A DNA stretch of 57,920 nt, from contig JANQQD010000063.1 in NCBI GenBank assembly GCA_028285185.1, positions 1 to 57,920 on the forward strand, in the 5' to 3' direction. The notes beneath the pieces are model-generated. The model worked only from the letters and a program-made list of their open reading frames with translations. It was not told where the DNA came from and did not search any database. Shown in pieces: positions 16,707 through 26,160 of the stretch. Source of the stretch: Anaerolineae bacterium. GTDB taxonomy: Bacteria > Pseudomonadota > Alphaproteobacteria > DSM-16000 > Inquilinaceae. How positions within the stretch are numbered: position 1 is the stretch's first letter; each line of letters begins with the position of its first letter. The position numbers and the translations under genes were made by a program.

Positions 16707-18806
16707 TTACTCTGCTGCAGTTCTAATGACGGGTTCGACGGCACGCAATTCATCCAATGGTATATGACACCGTATGATGTGTCCGGTGGTGTCCTCCACC
16801 GCTGGGGGCGGTGTCTCTTCGCAGATGTTACCCAACTTGCGGGGGCATCGGGTGTGGAACGGACAACCCTGCGGTGGGTTCAGCACACTCGGCAATTGTC
16901 CTTCGAGAATGATCCGCTTCTTCTCAATATTGGGGTCGGCTATGGGCACCGCCGACAGCAATGCCTCTGTATACGGGTGGTAGGGGGGTGCGAAGACCTC
17001 CTCCGTCTGTCCCTGTTCCATGATCTGGCCGAGATACATGACGACGACGCGGTCAGCCAGATAGCGGACTACGCCCAGGTCATGGCTGATGAAAAGAAGC
17101 GTCGTATCGTACTCGCGCTGGATATCCATCAAGAGTCCGGTGACCGCCGCTTGCACGGACACGTCCAGCGCCGATACCGGCTCGTCTGCGACGACCATGG
17201 CCGGGTTGCCGGCAAAGGCTCGGGCGATGCCGACGCGCTGTTTCTGCCCGCCGGAGAGCTGCCGCGGCCGGCGGCGTGCAAAGTCCCGCGGCAGCTTCAC
17301 CAGGTCCAAGAGCCGCAGCACCCGCTCTTCCACCAGATCGGCGTTCGACTCGACGCGGAACTTCCGGATCACCCGGGCGATCTGCCGCCCGATGGTCATG
17401 CTCGGGTTCAGCGTGTCGTTCGGGTTCTGGAAGACCATCTGCAGCGAGCCCAGCTGCCTGGCCGAACGCTTCTGCACGGGCTGGCGTGAAACGTCGCTGC
17501 CCTCGAACGTCAGCGTGCCGCCGGTCGCCGTCTCAAGGCCCATCAGCACCTTGGCGAAGGTCGACTTCCCGCACCCGGATTCGCCGACGATGGCGACCGT
17601 CTGCCGCTTGCGGGCGATAAAGCTGAGCTCCTCGTTCGCTTTGACATACCGTACCGACCGGCCGCTGATCATGGCAGCGATGGAGCGGTCGTACACCGGA
17701 TAGTATTTTTGCATTTCGTCGGAATCGAGAACCACCTCGCCGGGCACAAGAGGTTCCCGCGTGTCCGACTTCACCTCGTAGGTCGACCAGTCGATCTCAT
17801 CCCACCGCGCGCATCGGACGCGATGGTTGTCTGCCGGGTTGACGTCGCGCATCTGGATCAGGCCGTGGCCACACTGCTCTTTGTCGAAGAAATCGCAGCG
17901 CGGACCGAAGTTGCAACCGTCCGGCCGTTCATGCGGCAGGGGAAGCTGCCCGCGGATCGGCGTCAGCGGCTTGGCATTCTTGTCCGTCCCCGGCGTCGCG
18001 ATGCATCCAAACAGCCCGTGTGTGTAGGGATGGCGCGGCCTGTCGAACAGGGCGCGGATGTCGCCTTCCTCATGCGCCTCGCCGGAGTACATCACACAGA
18101 CGCGGTTGCACGTCTCCAGAATCAGCCCGAGATTGTGGCTGATGTAGAGCATGGAGGTGCCGAACTTCTCGCTGAGCTCGGCGATCAGTTCGACAATGCC
18201 CGCCTCGACGGTGACGTCCAGGGCCGTCGTCGGTTCATCGAGCAGCAGCAGCGCCGGATTGCTGAGCAGCGCCATGGCGATGACGACACGCTGTTGCTGG
18301 CCGCCTGAGATCTGGTGCGGATAGGCCCCCATGACGCGCTCAGGGTCGGGCAGCCGCACATTTGCCAGCATGTCGATGGCCCGCCTGTACGCCTCTTCCG
18401 GCGTGCAATCGGCCTCGTGATAGAGCGGCACTTCGGTCAGCTGGTTGGCGATCGTCAGGCTGGGGTTCAGCGCCGCCATCGGCTCCTGATAGACCATGGC
18501 GATCTCCGAGCCGCGGAGCTGGCGCAGCTCCTCCTCGCTCAGCTCCGCCATGTCGCGGCCCTTGAACTTGACCGTACCGCCGACGATCCGGCCGTTGTTG
18601 CCGAGATAGCGCATGATCGCGTTGGCGACCGTCGACTTGCCGCAGCCGCTCTCGCCGACCAGACCAACCGCCTCGCCCTGGCGTACGGTCAGCGAGAAAT
18701 CGATGACGGCCGGGATCTCGCCCGCACGAGTGAAATAGGAGATGTTGAGGTCGTTAATCTCCAGGACCGGCGGCTGATTTGCCAGCGTGGCGGCATCACT
18801 GACCAT
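16707..18806 (-). CDS. Peptide/nickel-type ABC transporter, fused double ATPase (DppD-DppF)
   Basis: The 699-residue protein contains two complete ATPase units in one chain. Both have Walker [10 protein letters not shown] (residues 51-59 in the first). The signature motifs are ISGGQQQRV and LSGGQKQRV, with Walker B LLLLDEP and MVVADEP. Each half ends in an oligopeptide-type cysteine-bearing tail ([17 protein letters not shown] and [18 protein letters not shown]). Relatives usually make DppD and DppF as separate proteins of about 330 residues; fused forms such as GsiA and YejF exist. It is the last gene of the operon binding protein - DppB-like - DppC-like - ATPase, 23 bp after the permease gene. 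It powers import through the inner membrane. Confidence 0.93.
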   Translation of the reverse strand: MVSDAATLANQPPVLEINDLNISYFTRAGEIPAVIDFSLTVRQGEAVGLVGESGCGKSTVANAIMRYLGNNGRIVGGTVKFKGRDMAELSEEELRQLRGSEIAMVYQEPMAALNPSLTIANQLTEVPLYHEADCTPEEAYRRAIDMLANVRLPDPERVMGAYPHQISGGQQQRVVIAMALLSNPALLLLDEPTTALDVTVEAGIVELIAELSEKFGTSMLYISHNLGLILETCNRVCVMYSGEAHEEGDIRALFDRPRHPYTHGLFGCIATPGTDKNAKPLTPIRGQLPLPHERPDGCNFGPRCDFFDKEQCGHGLIQMRDVNPADNHRVRCARWDEIDWSTYEVKSDTREPLVPGEVVLDSDEMQKYYPVYDRSIAAMISGRSVRYVKANEELSFIARKRQTVAIVGESGCGKSTFAKVLMGLETATGGTLTFEGSDVSRQPVQKRSARQLGSLQMVFQNPNDTLNPSMTIGRQIARVIRKFRVESNADLVEERVLRLLDLVKLPRDFARRRPRQLSGGQKQRVGIARAFAGNPAMVVADEPVSALDVSVQAAVTGLLMDIQREYDTTLLFISHDLGVVRYLADRVVVMYLGQIMEQGQTEEVFAPPYHPYTEALLSAVPIADPNIEKKRIILEGQLPSVLNPPQGCPFHTRCPRKLGNICEETPPPAVEDTTGHIIRCHIPLDELRAVEPVIRTAAE

Positions 18807-18829
18807 GGTGTGTCATCCCTTCCGGCAAA

Positions 18830-19717
18830 TCAGTCCTTCAGCGAAACCTCCCGCAGGCCGTCGGCGAGCAGATTCAGGCCGAGCACCAGCGAGGAGATGG
18901 CGAGGCAGGGGTAAATGGTCATGTGCGGGGCGAAGGTGGCCATCGCCCGGGTCTCGTTGATCATTCCCCCCCAATCGGGGTCCGGCGGTGGCAGGCCCAG
19001 GCCGAGGAAGCCGAGCACGCCAATGGTGATCGTGGTGTAGCCGAGGCGCAGGCAGGCATCGACGATCAGCGGCCCGCGCGCGTTCGGCAGGATTTCCGCG
19101 AACATGATGTACCAGGCGCTCTCGCCGCGGGTCTGGGCCGCCGCGACATAGTCGCGGTTGCGCAGGTCCAGCACCAAACCGCGCACGATACGCATGATGC
19201 CGGGGCCGCTGGCAAAGGTCACGGCCAGGATGATGTTGATGCCGGATGCGCCGAAGGTCGTGATGATGACGACGTAGAGCACCAGGATCGGGAACGACAG
19301 GATGATGTCGCCGATACGGCTCAGCACGTCGTCGACCCAGCCGCGCTTGTAGCCGGCGGCCAGACCCATGGCGATGCCCACCGCATAGGCGCAGAACGTG
19401 GCCAGCGGCGCATAGATCAGCACCCGCTGCGCCCCGTAGATGATGCGCGACAAGATATCCCGGCCGAGATGATCGGTGCCGAGGATGAACGTCCCGCCGT
19501 CCGGGGCTTCCGCGCCCGGCGTCGCGAACGGCGTCATCTGCACCAGCGGATCGTAGGGCGCCAGAAGCGGCGCGAAGATCGCCACGAATACCCAGAACAG
19601 GATCAGCCCCAACCCGATCATGCCGACCACGCTCTCGCGGATCAGCGCGATCCCCTTGAGCATGCCGATCAGCTTGTTCGGGCGGCGCGGGATCGAGCCT
19701 GCGGTCTGCTCCGTCAT
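18830..19717 (-). CDS. Peptide/nickel-type ABC permease (DppC-like)
   Basis: A 295-residue permease with about six membrane helices. The N-terminal helix LGLILFWVFVAIFAPLLAPYDP and the conserved FILGTDHLGRDILSRIIYGAQ are typical of DppC/OppC. The ATPase-contact loop ESAWYIMFAEILPNARGPLIVDACLRLG lies near residue 200, followed by LGFLGLGLPPPDPDWGGMI. A strong GGAGGAG site precedes the ATG. It lies 25 bp downstream of the DppB-like gene and pairs with it to form the membrane channel. Confidence 0.94.
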   Translation of the reverse strand: MTEQTAGSIPRRPNKLIGMLKGIALIRESVVGMIGLGLILFWVFVAIFAPLLAPYDPLVQMTPFATPGAEAPDGGTFILGTDHLGRDILSRIIYGAQRVLIYAPLATFCAYAVGIAMGLAAGYKRGWVDDVLSRIGDIILSFPILVLYVVIITTFGASGINIILAVTFASGPGIMRIVRGLVLDLRNRDYVAAAQTRGESAWYIMFAEILPNARGPLIVDACLRLGYTTITIGVLGFLGLGLPPPDPDWGGMINETRAMATFAPHMTIYPCLAISSLVLGLNLLADGLREVSLKD

Positions 19718-19742
19718 CGAACGTCTCCTCCGCTCGCCCGCA

Positions 19743-20675
19743 TCACGTGAACCGGATCCGTGGGTTGAGATAGGTGTAGCCGATATCGGCGATGGTCTGC
19801 GTGCCGACGGCCACGAACACCGCGACCATGGCGCAGGCCTGGATCAGGTAGATGTCCTGGTTCAGCGAGGCCTCGAGCAACAGCCGGCCAAAACCGTTAT
19901 AGGCAAAGAAGAACTCCACCACGATCACGCCCGACAACAGCCAGTTGATCTGCAGGATGATGACGGTGAAGGGTGCGATCAGCGCATTGCGCAACGCGTG
20001 CTTCATGATCACCCGGCGATAGGGCAGACCCTTCAGATTGGCCGTGCGGATGTATGCGCTCTGCATCACCTCGGCCATGGAGGCCCGCATCATGCGCGTG
20101 ATGTAGCCGAAGCCGTACAGCACTAGCACCATCACGGGCAGGACCATCTGGCTCAGATCGAAGCCTTCGGTCATACCGCTCGTGCCCGGCAGCAATCCCA
20201 ACTCGAAGACGAAGATGTACCCGAGCAGCACGGAACTGGCGAATTCCGGTACCGAAGTCGTCGCCACGGCACCGACGGTGATCGTACGGTCGAGGACTGA
20301 CCCTTCGCGCATGCCCGCCAGCACGCCCAGCGTCAGCGACAGGGGGACCATGATCAGGAAGACCATGCCGCCCAAGATCGCCGTGTTGAGCAGGCGCGGC
20401 CACAACACCTCGGCAACGGGAACCCGGAAGCGGATCGACTCCCCGAAGTCGCCCACCAGCATGCTGCCGAGCCATGTGAAGTACCGGACGTAGGCGGGTT
20501 CGAAATAGCCGTTGTCCTCAAGCCATAAGCGTCGCTGCTCTTCCGACGAGTAAGGGCCGAGGACCTTCACGGCCACCGACTCCCCGTTCACCTCCAGCAA
20601 GAGGAAGACGAGGATCGACACCGCCAACATCGTCAGCAGCATGAACGCGAAGCGTTTGGCCAGAAAGATCACCAT
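19743..20675 (-). CDS. Peptide/nickel-type ABC permease (DppB-like)
   Basis: A 310-residue permease with six membrane helices, starting MVIFLAKRFAFMLLTMLAVSILVFLLLEV as DppB/OppB proteins do. It carries the usual large periplasmic loop, here with the two segments SVAVKVLGPYSSEEQRRLWLEDNGYFEP. The EAA-type loop AYIRTANLKGLPYRRVIMKHALRNALIAPFTVI is intact. It is separated from the binding-protein gene by 121 bp that include a strong hairpin. Confidence 0.94.
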   Translation of the reverse strand: MVIFLAKRFAFMLLTMLAVSILVFLLLEVNGESVAVKVLGPYSSEEQRRLWLEDNGYFEPAYVRYFTWLGSMLVGDFGESIRFRVPVAEVLWPRLLNTAILGGMVFLIMVPLSLTLGVLAGMREGSVLDRTITVGAVATTSVPEFASSVLLGYIFVFELGLLPGTSGMTEGFDLSQMVLPVMVLVLYGFGYITRMMRASMAEVMQSAYIRTANLKGLPYRRVIMKHALRNALIAPFTVIILQINWLLSGVIVVEFFFAYNGFGRLLLEASLNQDIYLIQACAMVAVFVAVGTQTIADIGYTYLNPRIRFT

Positions 20676-20751
20676 GGCCGGGCTCCCTGATCTAAAGGCG
20701 TTCGGTGCGGCCCAGCCGCCAACGCCAATGACGGATCGACGTGCAGCCTAA

Positions 20752-20782
20752 CCGCCGCCGGCCCCGATACGGCCGGCGGCGG
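20752..20782 (-). terminator. Hairpin between binding-protein and permease genes
   Basis: A perfect 12-bp GC-only stem (20752-20763 with 20771-20782) and 7-base loop lie 14 bp after the binding-protein stop. No T-run follows, so it probably protects or attenuates the message rather than ending it, giving more binding protein than permease, as is known for many ABC operons. Confidence 0.6.
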
Positions 20783-20796
20783 CAGACCTCGATCGG

Positions 20797-22461
20797 TCAA
20801 CTGATGTCGAGCCAGGTCTGGTTGATGTGCACCTCGTTCGCGGGATGCAGCGCAAAACCACGAACGTTCGGCTGCATCGCCGTAAACTCGGAGCGCCAGA
20901 AGGGCTGGATGATCACAGCATCGCCCTGCAGGATCTCCTCAAGCTGCTTTACCACCTCGCGCCGAGCGTCGACGTCGTAGATGCCGCTCGCCTGGTCAAG
21001 AAGGGCGTCGAAGTCAGCGTTACTGTAGGATGACTCGTTCCACGGAACGCCGGTGCGGTAGGCCAGGTTCAGCACCTGCACGCCGAGCGGACGGTGTGTC
21101 CACGACGTGAAGCCGAAAGGCGCCGTCGTCCAGCGGTCCCAATAGGTGCCGCCCGGCATGATGTTGACCGACAGATTGATCCCGGCGGGTCGCATCATTT
21201 CCGCCAGCACCTGACAGGTGTTCGGCTCCCACGGCGGCTGCGCCACACAGTCGATGGTGATCTCGATGCCGTCGGGGTATCCGGCCTCCGCCAGCAGTTC
21301 GCGGGCAGCGTCGTAGTCCTGCTGCAGCTTCGGCAGTTCCGCGTATTCCGGATGTACCGGCGCCACGTGGTGATCTTCGGCCGCGACGCCGGCATTCTGG
21401 TAAGCCAGCTGAAGCACGCCCTCGTGGTCGATGCACTTCTGCACCGCCTGGCGAACCAGCGGATTGTCGAAGGGCGGCTCGGTGACCTTCATGCGGGCGA
21501 CGCCCGTCTGTGCGGTCGGCGTTTCCAGCAGCACCAGGTTCGGCATGTTCTGGACCGCCGGCACCTGCTCAACGAACAGGCGATAGAGCACGTCCACCTG
21601 CCCAGAGGCCAGCGCGGCCAGCCAAGCGCCGGGATCATCGCCATGGTCGATGTAGTGGATGCCGTCGAGATAGACCTCGCCGCCCCAGTAGGGGTCCTCG
21701 CGCCGCGTGAACACCGCTTCCTGACCGACGCCGAACCGCTCAAGCGCGAACGGGCCCGTGCCGACGGGGTTTTCGACCAGATTGCCACCCTCTTCCACAA
21801 ATCGGCGATGGGTGATCAGGGCCGGATAGTCGCCCATGCTCTCCGGCAGGGCCAGCATCGGCTCGCGCAGATTGAACTGCACCGTGTGGTCGTCGACCTT
21901 GACGACAGCGTTCTCGACCATCGTATCGCCGTCATTGGGCCCGCGCAGCAGCGCGAACCGGCCGTAGTTCGACGATCCCACATTCGGGTCGAGCCAACGC
22001 TCGAAATTGAAGATCACATCGTCGGCGATGAAGTCGTCGCCGTTGCTCCACTTCACGCCTTGGCGCAGATTGAAGGTCCAGCTCTTCAGATCGTCGGAGG
22101 CTTCCCAGCTCTCCGCCAGGAAGGGCCGCGTGATGTTGTCGGTGCCAACCTGCGTCAGGCTTTCCACGATGTGGCGGGCCACATTGCCCTTTTCCGACCA
22201 GTCATAGATCGCGGGATCGGTGATCTCTTTCACGTTCATGGAGACACGCAGGACGCCGCCCCTGGTCGGCTCTTGCGCCTCGGCGCGCGGCATCAGGTCT
22301 TCACCGGTCACCTTTGCAACGACACCGTAGGCTGCGGTGGCCGAAAGTCCCAGAAGGGTCGATGTTCGCAGGAAATCGCGGCGCCCCATCTTGCCGCTCT
22401 CCAGATCCCTCACCAGTTTGGGGATGATGACGTGGACTTTGCCCAAGTCTTTAAAGCTCAT
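20797..22461 (-). CDS. Peptide/nickel-type ABC substrate-binding protein with twin-arginine-like leader
   Basis: A 554-residue family 5 binding protein, first gene of its operon. An unusually long N-region (about 25 residues) precedes a twin-arginine leader, MGRRDFLRTSTLLGLSATAAYG, so it may be exported folded. The mature part shows family features: PFLAESWEASDDLKSWTFNLRQGVKWSNGDDFIADDVIFNFERW near 95-140 and NPVGTGPFALERF near 230. Some cluster members bind peptides, others nickel, glutathione or opines; the pocket cannot be judged by eye. A ribosome site AGGGAG precedes the ATG. Confidence 0.93.
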   Translation of the reverse strand: MSFKDLGKVHVIIPKLVRDLESGKMGRRDFLRTSTLLGLSATAAYGVVAKVTGEDLMPRAEAQEPTRGGVLRVSMNVKEITDPAIYDWSEKGNVARHIVESLTQVGTDNITRPFLAESWEASDDLKSWTFNLRQGVKWSNGDDFIADDVIFNFERWLDPNVGSSNYGRFALLRGPNDGDTMVENAVVKVDDHTVQFNLREPMLALPESMGDYPALITHRRFVEEGGNLVENPVGTGPFALERFGVGQEAVFTRREDPYWGGEVYLDGIHYIDHGDDPGAWLAALASGQVDVLYRLFVEQVPAVQNMPNLVLLETPTAQTGVARMKVTEPPFDNPLVRQAVQKCIDHEGVLQLAYQNAGVAAEDHHVAPVHPEYAELPKLQQDYDAARELLAEAGYPDGIEITIDCVAQPPWEPNTCQVLAEMMRPAGINLSVNIMPGGTYWDRWTTAPFGFTSWTHRPLGVQVLNLAYRTGVPWNESSYSNADFDALLDQASGIYDVDARREVVKQLEEILQGDAVIIQPFWRSEFTAMQPNVRGFALHPANEVHINQTWLDIS

Positions 22462-22819
22462 TGCAAACTCCCTGTAGCTGTTCCGATGGATTGTTGTCGT
22501 TGGTGAAAGCCGAGCTGACTAACGCACGCCTTTGACAGCGGGTTGTCGAACAGAATTCGTGCTAGCAGGCCAGATCGGCGCATAATCCCGGGCGATTGAG
22601 TGACGCCAGCTGTGAAAAACCCTAGGGGCCGCAGTCCTTCCGTGTCAAAGGAAAAAGGCCGCGGCCCGGCCCACCAAAACGTGATGACCACGTCCTCATT
22701 TTGGGACGAGGACCTGACATGACCCGTCAGCCCTGGCGAGCCAAAGGGGCGGGCAGTATCGTCGCGCCGTACGCGCCGGGCCCCACGACCCAATCAATGC
22801 CGACAAGGACGAACCGAAT
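22462..22819. other. Divergent promoter region, peptide operon and NUDIX gene
   Basis: This 358-bp gap separates the divergent binding-protein and NUDIX genes and must carry both promoters. A short hairpin (GTCCTC at 22692 with GAGGAC at 22708) and a GC-rich palindrome GGCCGCGGCC near 22657 are visible. I could not assign -35/-10 elements with confidence. Confidence 0.4.
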
Positions 22820-23434
22820 ATGGACCGCGACGACGTCGAGATCCTCTCTACGGAGATCTGCCATGCCGGCTTCTTCCGGCTGGAGAAGATCCGCCTCCGC
22901 CACCGGCTGTTCGATGGCGGCTGGTCGCCGGCGTTCGAGCGGGAAATCCTGAGGCCACCGGGTGCCGTCGCCGCCCTGCCCTACGATCCTGTGGCTGATG
23001 CCGTGGTTCTGGTCGAACAGTTCCGCCTGGGCACGCACCTCGCAGGACACGAGCCCTGGCTGCTTGAGGTCATCGGCGGCATGCTGGACCACGACGAACC
23101 GCCGGAGGCCGTAGCCCGCCGCGAGGCGATGGAGGAGGCCGGGCTGGAGGTTACGGCCATCGTCCCGGTCATGCGCTACTTCCCAACGCCCGGCACGACA
23201 TCGGAACTGATCCACATGTTCTGCGTCCGGGTCGACAGCACCGCCGCAGGCGGCATCCACGGTCTGGAAAGCGAGCATGAGGATATCCGCGCCCGTGTCT
23301 TCTCCGTGGACGAAGCGCTGGCGTTGCTGGAGGGCGGGCGGATCGCCAACGCCCATTCCGTGATCGCCCTGCAGTGGCTGGCCCTGCACCGCGACGGGCT
23401 CAGCCGTCAGTGGCTGGCCGAGACGGGCGGGTGA
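22820..23434 (+). CDS. NUDIX hydrolase, ADP-ribose pyrophosphatase type
   Basis: The 204-residue protein has a full Nudix box: Gly87, Glu93, Arg101-Glu102 and Glu105-Glu106 in GMLDHDEPPEAVARREAMEEAG, preceded by VVLVEQFRLGTHLAGHEPWLLEVIGG. The E-x-V-x-G-G-M lead-in and the later YFPTPGTTSELIHMFCVRVD fit the ADP-ribose/ADP-sugar branch (NudF), which splits ADP-ribose into AMP and ribose 5-phosphate. It starts a run of same-strand genes continuing with cysteine synthase 59 bp later. Confidence 0.92.
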   Translation: MDRDDVEILSTEICHAGFFRLEKIRLRHRLFDGGWSPAFEREILRPPGAVAALPYDPVADAVVLVEQFRLGTHLAGHEPWLLEVIGGMLDHDEPPEAVARREAMEEAGLEVTAIVPVMRYFPTPGTTSELIHMFCVRVDSTAAGGIHGLESEHEDIRARVFSVDEALALLEGGRIANAHSVIALQWLALHRDGLSRQWLAETGG

Positions 23435-23493
23435 GCGGCGACCAGTCCATGGACGGTGCAGGAAATGCGGGCTAGGTTGGCGGCCCTGACACC

Positions 23494-24540
23494 ATGCAGC
23501 AAGAGTACCGGTCGGCAACCATGCCAGACATTCGCGACGGCTTCGTCGACACCATCGGCAACACACCGCTGATCCGTCTGCGCCGCGTCTCTGAAGAGAC
23601 GGGATGCGACATCCTCGGCAAGGCTGAGTTCCTGAACCCCGGCGGCTCGGTGAAGGATCGGGCCGCGCTGGCCATTGTCCGCGATGCCGAGGCGAAGGGC
23701 TTGCTGCGCCCCGGCGGCATGATCGTTGAGGGCACCGCCGGCAACACCGGCATCGGCTTGGCCCAGGTGGGCAACGCGCTCGGCTACAAGACCGTGATCG
23801 TGATGCCGGAGACCCAGAGCCAGGAAAAGAAGGACACGCTGCGCCTGGTGGGTGCCGACCTTCGCCTGGTGCCGGCCGTGCCATACAAGGACCCCGGCAA
23901 CTATGTGAAGGTGTCCGGCCGGCTGGCGGCAGAATTGGCGGAAAGCAACCCCAACGGCGCCATCTGGGCCAATCAGTTCGACAACACGGCGAACCGCGAT
24001 GGCCACGAGGCGACGACGGGGCCGGAGATCTGGGCGCAGACCGACGGCAAGGTGGACGCTTTCACCTGCGCGGTCGGCACGGGCGGCACGCTTGCCGGCG
24101 TCGGGCGCGCGCTGAAGGCGCGCAACCCGGATGTGAAGATCGTGCTGTCCGATCCGATGGGCTCCGCACTTTACAACCACTACGCCCATGGCGAGCTGAA
24201 GGCCGAGGGCAGCTCGATCACGGAAGGCATCGGCAACGGACGTGTGACCGCGAACCTGGACGGGGCGCCGCCCGATTGGGCCCAGCAGGTGACCGACGAT
24301 GAAGCCGTCGCCATGGTGTTCGACCTGCTGCAGCACGAAGGCCTGGTTCTGGGCGGCTCCAGCGGCATCAATGTGGTCGGCGCGGTCAAGCTGGCCCGCC
24401 AGCTCGGGCCCGGCCACACCATCGTGACCATCCTCTGCGATTCCGGTTCGCGCTATCAGTCGAAGCTGTTCAATCCGGAGTTCCTGCGCTCGAAGGACTT
24501 GCCGACGCCGGACTGGCTCGACGCCGGGGCAGCGTCATGA
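23494..24540 (+). CDS. cysK: Cysteine synthase A-type enzyme
   Basis: A PLP enzyme of 348 residues. Lys54 in NPGGSVKDR is the cofactor lysine, TAGNTGIGLA the substrate-binding loop, and VGTGGTLAGVG the phosphate loop. It would make cysteine from O-acetylserine and sulfide in the cytoplasm. Some relatives extend past the CysK core to a C-terminal CDSGSRYQSKLFNPEFLRSK segment, as here, and this branch includes annotated cysteine synthases close to cystathionine beta-synthase. A second ATG at 23521 is possible. Its last codons overlap the alaX-type gene in an ATGA junction. Confidence 0.92.
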   Translation: MQQEYRSATMPDIRDGFVDTIGNTPLIRLRRVSEETGCDILGKAEFLNPGGSVKDRAALAIVRDAEAKGLLRPGGMIVEGTAGNTGIGLAQVGNALGYKTVIVMPETQSQEKKDTLRLVGADLRLVPAVPYKDPGNYVKVSGRLAAELAESNPNGAIWANQFDNTANRDGHEATTGPEIWAQTDGKVDAFTCAVGTGGTLAGVGRALKARNPDVKIVLSDPMGSALYNHYAHGELKAEGSSITEGIGNGRVTANLDGAPPDWAQQVTDDEAVAMVFDLLQHEGLVLGGSSGINVVGAVKLARQLGPGHTIVTILCDSGSRYQSKLFNPEFLRSKDLPTPDWLDAGAAS

Positions 24541-25250
24541 CCGAAGAGCTGTTTCGCGAAGACGCCTATTTGAAGACGTGCCGCGCCAAGGTGGTCGCCA
24601 CGGCGGAGGGGGGCGTCGTGCTGGACCGCACGGTGTTCTATGCCATGGGCGGCGGCCAGCCGGGTGACACGGGCGTGCTGCGCTGGGATGGCGGCGAATG
24701 CCGCATCGCCAACACCGTGAAGGGAGAGGATGGCGACGTGGTACACGTCCCGGACGATGGGGCGACCCTGCCGGCAGAGGGGGCCGGGGTCGAGGCTTCG
24801 ATCGACTGGGACCGGCGGTACCGCCACATGCGCATGCACACCGCCATGCATCTGGTCTGCGCGATCGTTACCGGCGATGTCACGGGCGGTCAGGTGGGCG
24901 CGGACAAGAGCCGGCTGGACTTCAACGTACCGACGGGGGCGCTGGACAAGCAGGCGATCGCCGATGCGCTGACCCGCCTGATCGCCGAAGGCCATCCGGT
25001 TGCGCCCCGGTGGATCACGGATGCGGAGATGGCGGAGCGGCCGGAGCTGGTGCGGACCATGTCAGTCAAGCCGCCCAGCGGTGCTGGCCGGGTGCGCCTG
25101 CTGCAGATCGGCCCCGAAGACGGCCCGGTCGATCTGCAGCCCTGCGGCGGCACCCATGTGGCCAATACGGGCGAGATCGGCGCCATCGCCGTCGGCAAGA
25201 TCGAGAACAAGGGCAAGCACAACCGCCGCGTCAACATTGCGCTGGCCTAG
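24537..25250 (+). CDS. Alanyl-tRNA editing protein (AlaX type)
   Basis: The 237-residue protein is a stand-alone homologue of the AlaRS editing domain. The zinc ligands are visible: His101 and His105 in HTAMH, and Cys203 and His207 in CGGTH. The N-terminal AVFYAMGGGQPGDTG-type segment (here TVFYAMGGGQPGDTG) is also conserved. Such proteins remove serine or glycine wrongly attached to tRNA-Ala. Its ATG overlaps the TGA of cysK (ATGA), so the two are translationally coupled. It has no aminoacylation domain. Confidence 0.93.
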   Translation: MTEELFREDAYLKTCRAKVVATAEGGVVLDRTVFYAMGGGQPGDTGVLRWDGGECRIANTVKGEDGDVVHVPDDGATLPAEGAGVEASIDWDRRYRHMRMHTAMHLVCAIVTGDVTGGQVGADKSRLDFNVPTGALDKQAIADALTRLIAEGHPVAPRWITDAEMAERPELVRTMSVKPPSGAGRVRLLQIGPEDGPVDLQPCGGTHVANTGEIGAIAVGKIENKGKHNRRVNIALA

Positions 25251-25287
25251 AGCCGCCACCGCAAGCGACTGAGGAGGGTGCCGAACC

Positions 25288-26160
25288 ATGGCCGAAGACC
25301 CACTGCAGGCCGGGCCGCTGGTCGACAGCCAGTGGCTGGCCGCCCATCTCGACCATCCCGACCTGAAGGTCGTCGATGCCAGCTATCACCTGCCCATCAT
25401 GGGCCGCGACGCGGGCACGGAATTCGCCGCGGAGCACATCCCCGGCGCCATCTTCTTCGACATCGACGACATCGCCGACCCGGATCACGACCAGCCGCAC
25501 ATGATCCCGACAGCGGAGCGGTTTGCGGAGAAGGTCGGCGCGCTCGGCATCGGAAACGGCCATCTGGTGGTGAGCTATGACAGTGTCGGCCTGATGAGCG
25601 CGGCCAGGGCCTGGTGGCTGTTCCGGCTGTTCGGCCATGACCGTGTGGCGGTGTTGGACGGCGGCCTACTGAAATGGAAAGCCGAAAGCCGCCTGCTGGC
25701 GTCCGGCGGGGCGGCTCCGACGCCGACCCAATTCACACCGACCTTCCGGCGGGACCTGGTGCGAACGATCGACGATCTGGCTGCCAATCTGGAAACCCGC
25801 GCCGAGACCGTCGTGGATGCCCGTGCCGCACCACGTTTCGACGGCAGCGCGGACGATCTCTGGCCCGGGCGTCGCCGCGGCCATATCCCCGGCGCGCGCA
25901 GCCTGCCCTACACCGACCTTCTCGACCCCGAGACCAGGGTGTTCCTGCCGGAGCAGGCCCTGCGCGAGCGGCTTGCCGCGGCTGGCCTGCCAGAGGACGG
26001 ACCGGTGGTCGCCAGCTGCGGCAGCGGTGTTACGGCCTGCGTCCTGGCGTTGGGCGCACATCTCCTGGGCCGGCGGGACATGGCGGTCTATGACGGGTCC
26101 TGGGCCGAATGGGGCGTGCGCACCGACCTGCCGGCCGAAACGGGTCCGGCCCATGACTGA
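25288..26160 (+). CDS. sseA: 3-mercaptopyruvate sulfurtransferase
   Basis: Two rhodanese domains make up 290 residues. The first is inactive-type (YDSVGLMSAARAWWLFRLFGHDRVAVLDGG). The second bears Cys244 in the loop CGSGVTA, which marks mercaptopyruvate sulfurtransferases, as thiosulfate enzymes have CRKGVTA. It moves sulfur from 3-mercaptopyruvate, a cysteine breakdown product, to thiols or cyanide. The ATG follows GAGGAGGG. It lies 37 bp after the AlaX-type gene and overlaps the GNAT gene by 8 bp. Confidence 0.93.
   Translation: MAEDPLQAGPLVDSQWLAAHLDHPDLKVVDASYHLPIMGRDAGTEFAAEHIPGAIFFDIDDIADPDHDQPHMIPTAERFAEKVGALGIGNGHLVVSYDSVGLMSAARAWWLFRLFGHDRVAVLDGGLLKWKAESRLLASGGAAPTPTQFTPTFRRDLVRTIDDLAANLETRAETVVDARAAPRFDGSADDLWPGRRRGHIPGARSLPYTDLLDPETRVFLPEQALRERLAAAGLPEDGPVVASCGSGVTACVLALGAHLLGRRDMAVYDGSWAEWGVRTDLPAETGPAHD

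Noticed and set aside
21094..22506. 470-codon plus-strand frame over the peptide binding-protein gene
   Set aside because: Antisense shadow; the minus strand encodes a complete family 5 binding protein.
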